The position numbers and the translations under genes were made by a program. A DNA stretch of 32,602 nt from Acrocarpospora macrocephala. GTDB lineage: Bacteria > Actinomycetota > Actinomycetes > Streptosporangiales > Streptosporangiaceae. The notes beneath the pieces are model-generated. The model made no database searches. It saw only the letters and a list, made by a program, of their open reading frames with translations, and was not told the origin of the DNA. Numbering within the stretch: the first letter of the stretch is position 1; the number at the start of each line of letters is the position of its first letter. Location: positions 1 to 32,602 of the forward strand of contig NZ_BLAE01000100.1 in NCBI RefSeq assembly GCF_009687865.1. The letters are read 5' to 3'. Positions 31,433-32,602 of this stretch are shown one piece after another.

Positions 31433-31454
31433 ACCTGCCAACGCGTCGGCAGGT
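31433..31454 (+). terminator. Hairpin between convergent regulator and serine hydrolase genes
   Basis: ACCTGCC (31433-31439) pairs with GGCAGGT (31448-31454) in a perfect 7-bp stem with an 8-base loop. It begins directly behind the response regulator stop. Since the next gene is convergent, it could stop transcription from both sides. No T-run is seen. Confidence 0.5.
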
Positions 31455-31473
31455 AACGGCGAGCAAGCCGGTG

Positions 31474-32361
31474 TCATTCTGCTGGCGGGCAAGTGCGGAA
31501 TGCCGCCATCAGGTGTTCGGTGATTTTTTCTACCTTGGCGATGCCGGACTCGCTGGATGGGTTGTCCTCGGTGAGGACTGCCACGGCGAATCTGTTGGCT
31601 ATCAGGCCGGCGCTGACGATGACCCATTGTTTGTTGGAGACGTGTTTGAGCCAGCCGTTCTTCAGGGCGACGGATTCGCCTTTGCAGGCGCCTGCGCTGA
31701 TGCCCCATTTTTGTTCGGGCACCACCTTTTCCATCAGGGTCAGGATGGTTCGGCGGTCTTTGATGGGGCTGTTCTTGCGGGTCAGGAGTTTGATTAGGCG
31801 GACCTGGTCGGGGGCGGTTGTTCTGGTGATTCCCCAGCAGTAGAGGTCTACGCAGCGGCCGCCGACGGCGGTGGTCTTCTTGAGTTTGAAGGCTTTGTTG
31901 GCCCTGGTCAGGCCGCCTTCTCGGCCGATTCGCTCCCAGAGGCGGTCGGCGGCTTTGTTGTCGCTCACGCGGATCATGATGTCGGCGTCGCGGCGGACCG
32001 AGGCGGGGAGTTTCTTCCAGCGGGTTGTCCGGAGGGCGGCCATGAGGATGTTGACCTTGGCGGTGCTGGCGGTCGGGAGCTGCTCATTGGGACGGAATTG
32101 GTAGACGCGGCCGGTTAGCAGGTCTTCCACGGCGGCGGTTGTCCGGCCGGGGTGCTTGCCTATGAAGGCGCGGAGCTGCTTGGTGAGTTTTTCCTGGTCG
32201 ATCGGGGGGACGTGTTCGGTTCTCTCCGTGACGACCGCGCTCAGGCTGACAGGAGCGGATTGGTGCTGGGGAGTCGCCGCGGGAGTGACCGACAGGGAGG
32301 CCGGGGCGCAGGCCGCTGCCAGGGCGAGTGCGGCTGCGATCGTCGCGTGCCTGGGCGCCAT
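31474..32361 (-). CDS. Beta-lactamase-fold serine hydrolase, exported
   Basis: The 295-residue protein starts with a signal peptide (MAPRHATIAAALALAAACAP, possibly a weak lipobox ending at Cys18). A class A beta-lactamase-like domain follows: nucleophile motif TASTAKVNILM (Ser-x2-Lys), IRVSDNKAADRLWERIG (SDN motif) and VALKNGWLKHV (K-N-G in place of the usual K-T-G). A typical omega-loop Glu is not evident, so true beta-lactamase activity is uncertain; a peptidase or esterase acting on cell-wall material is equally possible. ATG 32361 is preceded by GGAGA at a spacing of about eight bases. It is transcribed in the same direction as the rRNA operon upstream, but a strong terminator lies between. 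Confidence 0.85.
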   Translation of the reverse strand: MAPRHATIAAALALAAACAPASLSVTPAATPQHQSAPVSLSAVVTERTEHVPPIDQEKLTKQLRAFIGKHPGRTTAAVEDLLTGRVYQFRPNEQLPTASTAKVNILMAALRTTRWKKLPASVRRDADIMIRVSDNKAADRLWERIGREGGLTRANKAFKLKKTTAVGGRCVDLYCWGITRTTAPDQVRLIKLLTRKNSPIKDRRTILTLMEKVVPEQKWGISAGACKGESVALKNGWLKHVSNKQWVIVSAGLIANRFAVAVLTEDNPSSESGIAKVEKITEHLMAAFRTCPPAE

Positions 32362-32468
32362 GGGGGGAGTCTCCGGGGAGGGGCGTCGGGTTTGGGACCC
32401 AACTTAGTGGGGGTTTGGGCGTGTTGTCCCCTGCCTGGCGAAGCTCCCAGAAAAGCCTCAGGAATACG

Positions 32469-32494
32469 AAAAGCCCCAGCCGTTTGGCTGGGGC
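32469..32494 (-). terminator. Intrinsic terminator of the rRNA operon
   Basis: On the minus strand GCCCCAGCC, a four-base loop AAAC and GGCTGGGGC form a perfect 9-bp stem, followed by TTTT (32472-32469). It lies about 17 bases after the 5S rRNA 3' end. This is the only hairpin in the window with a clear T-run. Confidence 0.9.
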
Positions 32495-32510
32495 CCTTCG
32501 ATAAAGATTG

Positions 32511-32602
32511 TCCGGCGGCGTCCTACTCTCCCACACCGTCCCCGGTGCAGTACCATCGGCGCTGGAGGGCTTAACTTCCGGGTTCGGAATGTAACCGGGT
32601 GT
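32511..32602 (-). rRNA. rrf: 5S ribosomal RNA, 3' part (cut by window end)
   Basis: Read on the minus strand the segment contains the conserved 5S core: GGTTACATTCCGAACCCGGA, then AGCGCCGATGGTACTGC, GTGTGGGAGAGTAGG and the closing ACGCCGCCGGA that pairs with the missing 5' end. About 92 of the usual 115-120 bases are inside the window. The exact 3' end is uncertain by a few bases. It is presumably the last gene of a 16S-23S-5S operon that continues beyond 32602. Confidence 0.93.

Noticed and set aside
31474-32361. Calling the serine hydrolase a true antibiotic-resistance beta-lactamase
   Set aside because: Ser-x2-Lys and SDN are present, but KTG is replaced by KNG and no clear omega-loop Glu is seen. 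A neutral hydrolase name is safer.

Overview
The window comes from a high-GC actinobacterium. The gene content (sigR-rsrA, a PASTA-type Ser/Thr kinase, mycobacterial-type biotin genes, XRE/DUF5753 regulators, an FxLD-type lanthipeptide locus) fits a filamentous actinomycete, perhaps of the Streptosporangiales. The genus is an inference and cannot be read from the sequence.

Layout. (1) 1-5.6 kb, minus strand: a class I lanthipeptide locus of the FxLD type, transcribed in the order isoaspartyl-type methyltransferase, 44-residue precursor, LanB dehydratase, LanC cyclase. It looks damaged: lanB carries a frameshift near 3690, and lanC breaks off inside its zinc-ligand motif and runs in frame into the N-terminal half of a tyrosine recombinase that leaves the window. 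(2) 5.7-7.3 kb, minus: a three-gene XRE/DUF5753 - DUF6879 - small protein operon. (3) 7.4-15 kb: a biotin neighbourhood with bioD and bioB, a ThDP enzyme, a PASTA Ser/Thr kinase, a 60-residue Cys-rich protein resembling the biotin synthase auxiliary protein BsaP, a hot-dog thioesterase, a 70-residue biotinyl carrier and a biotin carboxylase. (4) 15-17.6 kb, minus: two tandem membrane HD-domain proteins, one with a full HD-GYP site and one degenerate. (5) 17.8-25 kb: an epimerase, then a stress and housekeeping block with sigR-rsrA, a methyltransferase, a DksA/TraR zinc finger, an SRAP protein, aroA, rsgA and hisN. The sigR/SRAP/aroA/rsgA grouping resembles the sigH-to-rsgA region of Mycobacterium tuberculosis, where a similar small biotinyl protein also lies nearby. 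(6) 25-26.8 kb: a divergent pair, a CSCRG small protein and an XRE-TPR regulator. (7) 26.9-31.4 kb: a PHO-box-controlled pstSCAB operon followed by an orphan response regulator whose phosphorylation site is lost. (8) The end: a beta-lactamase-fold serine hydrolase and, on the minus strand, the 3' part of a 5S rRNA with its terminator.

The least explained signals are a pair of about 90-bp imperfect repeats (21709-21800 and 25032-25121), which fold as nested hairpins on the minus strand with compensatory base changes between copies, and the disruption of the lanthipeptide locus. Start-site architecture is also striking: two genes appear to start with CTG inside a CTGA stop overlap, each with a well-placed Shine-Dalgarno sequence; several genes have a TANNNT box 6-8 bases before the start codon and no clear Shine-Dalgarno sequence, as in leaderless mRNAs; and two convergent gene pairs share a single CTAG as both stop codons.

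No stretch longer than about 200 bases lacks a gene. No CRISPR array, tRNA or complete transposon was seen.
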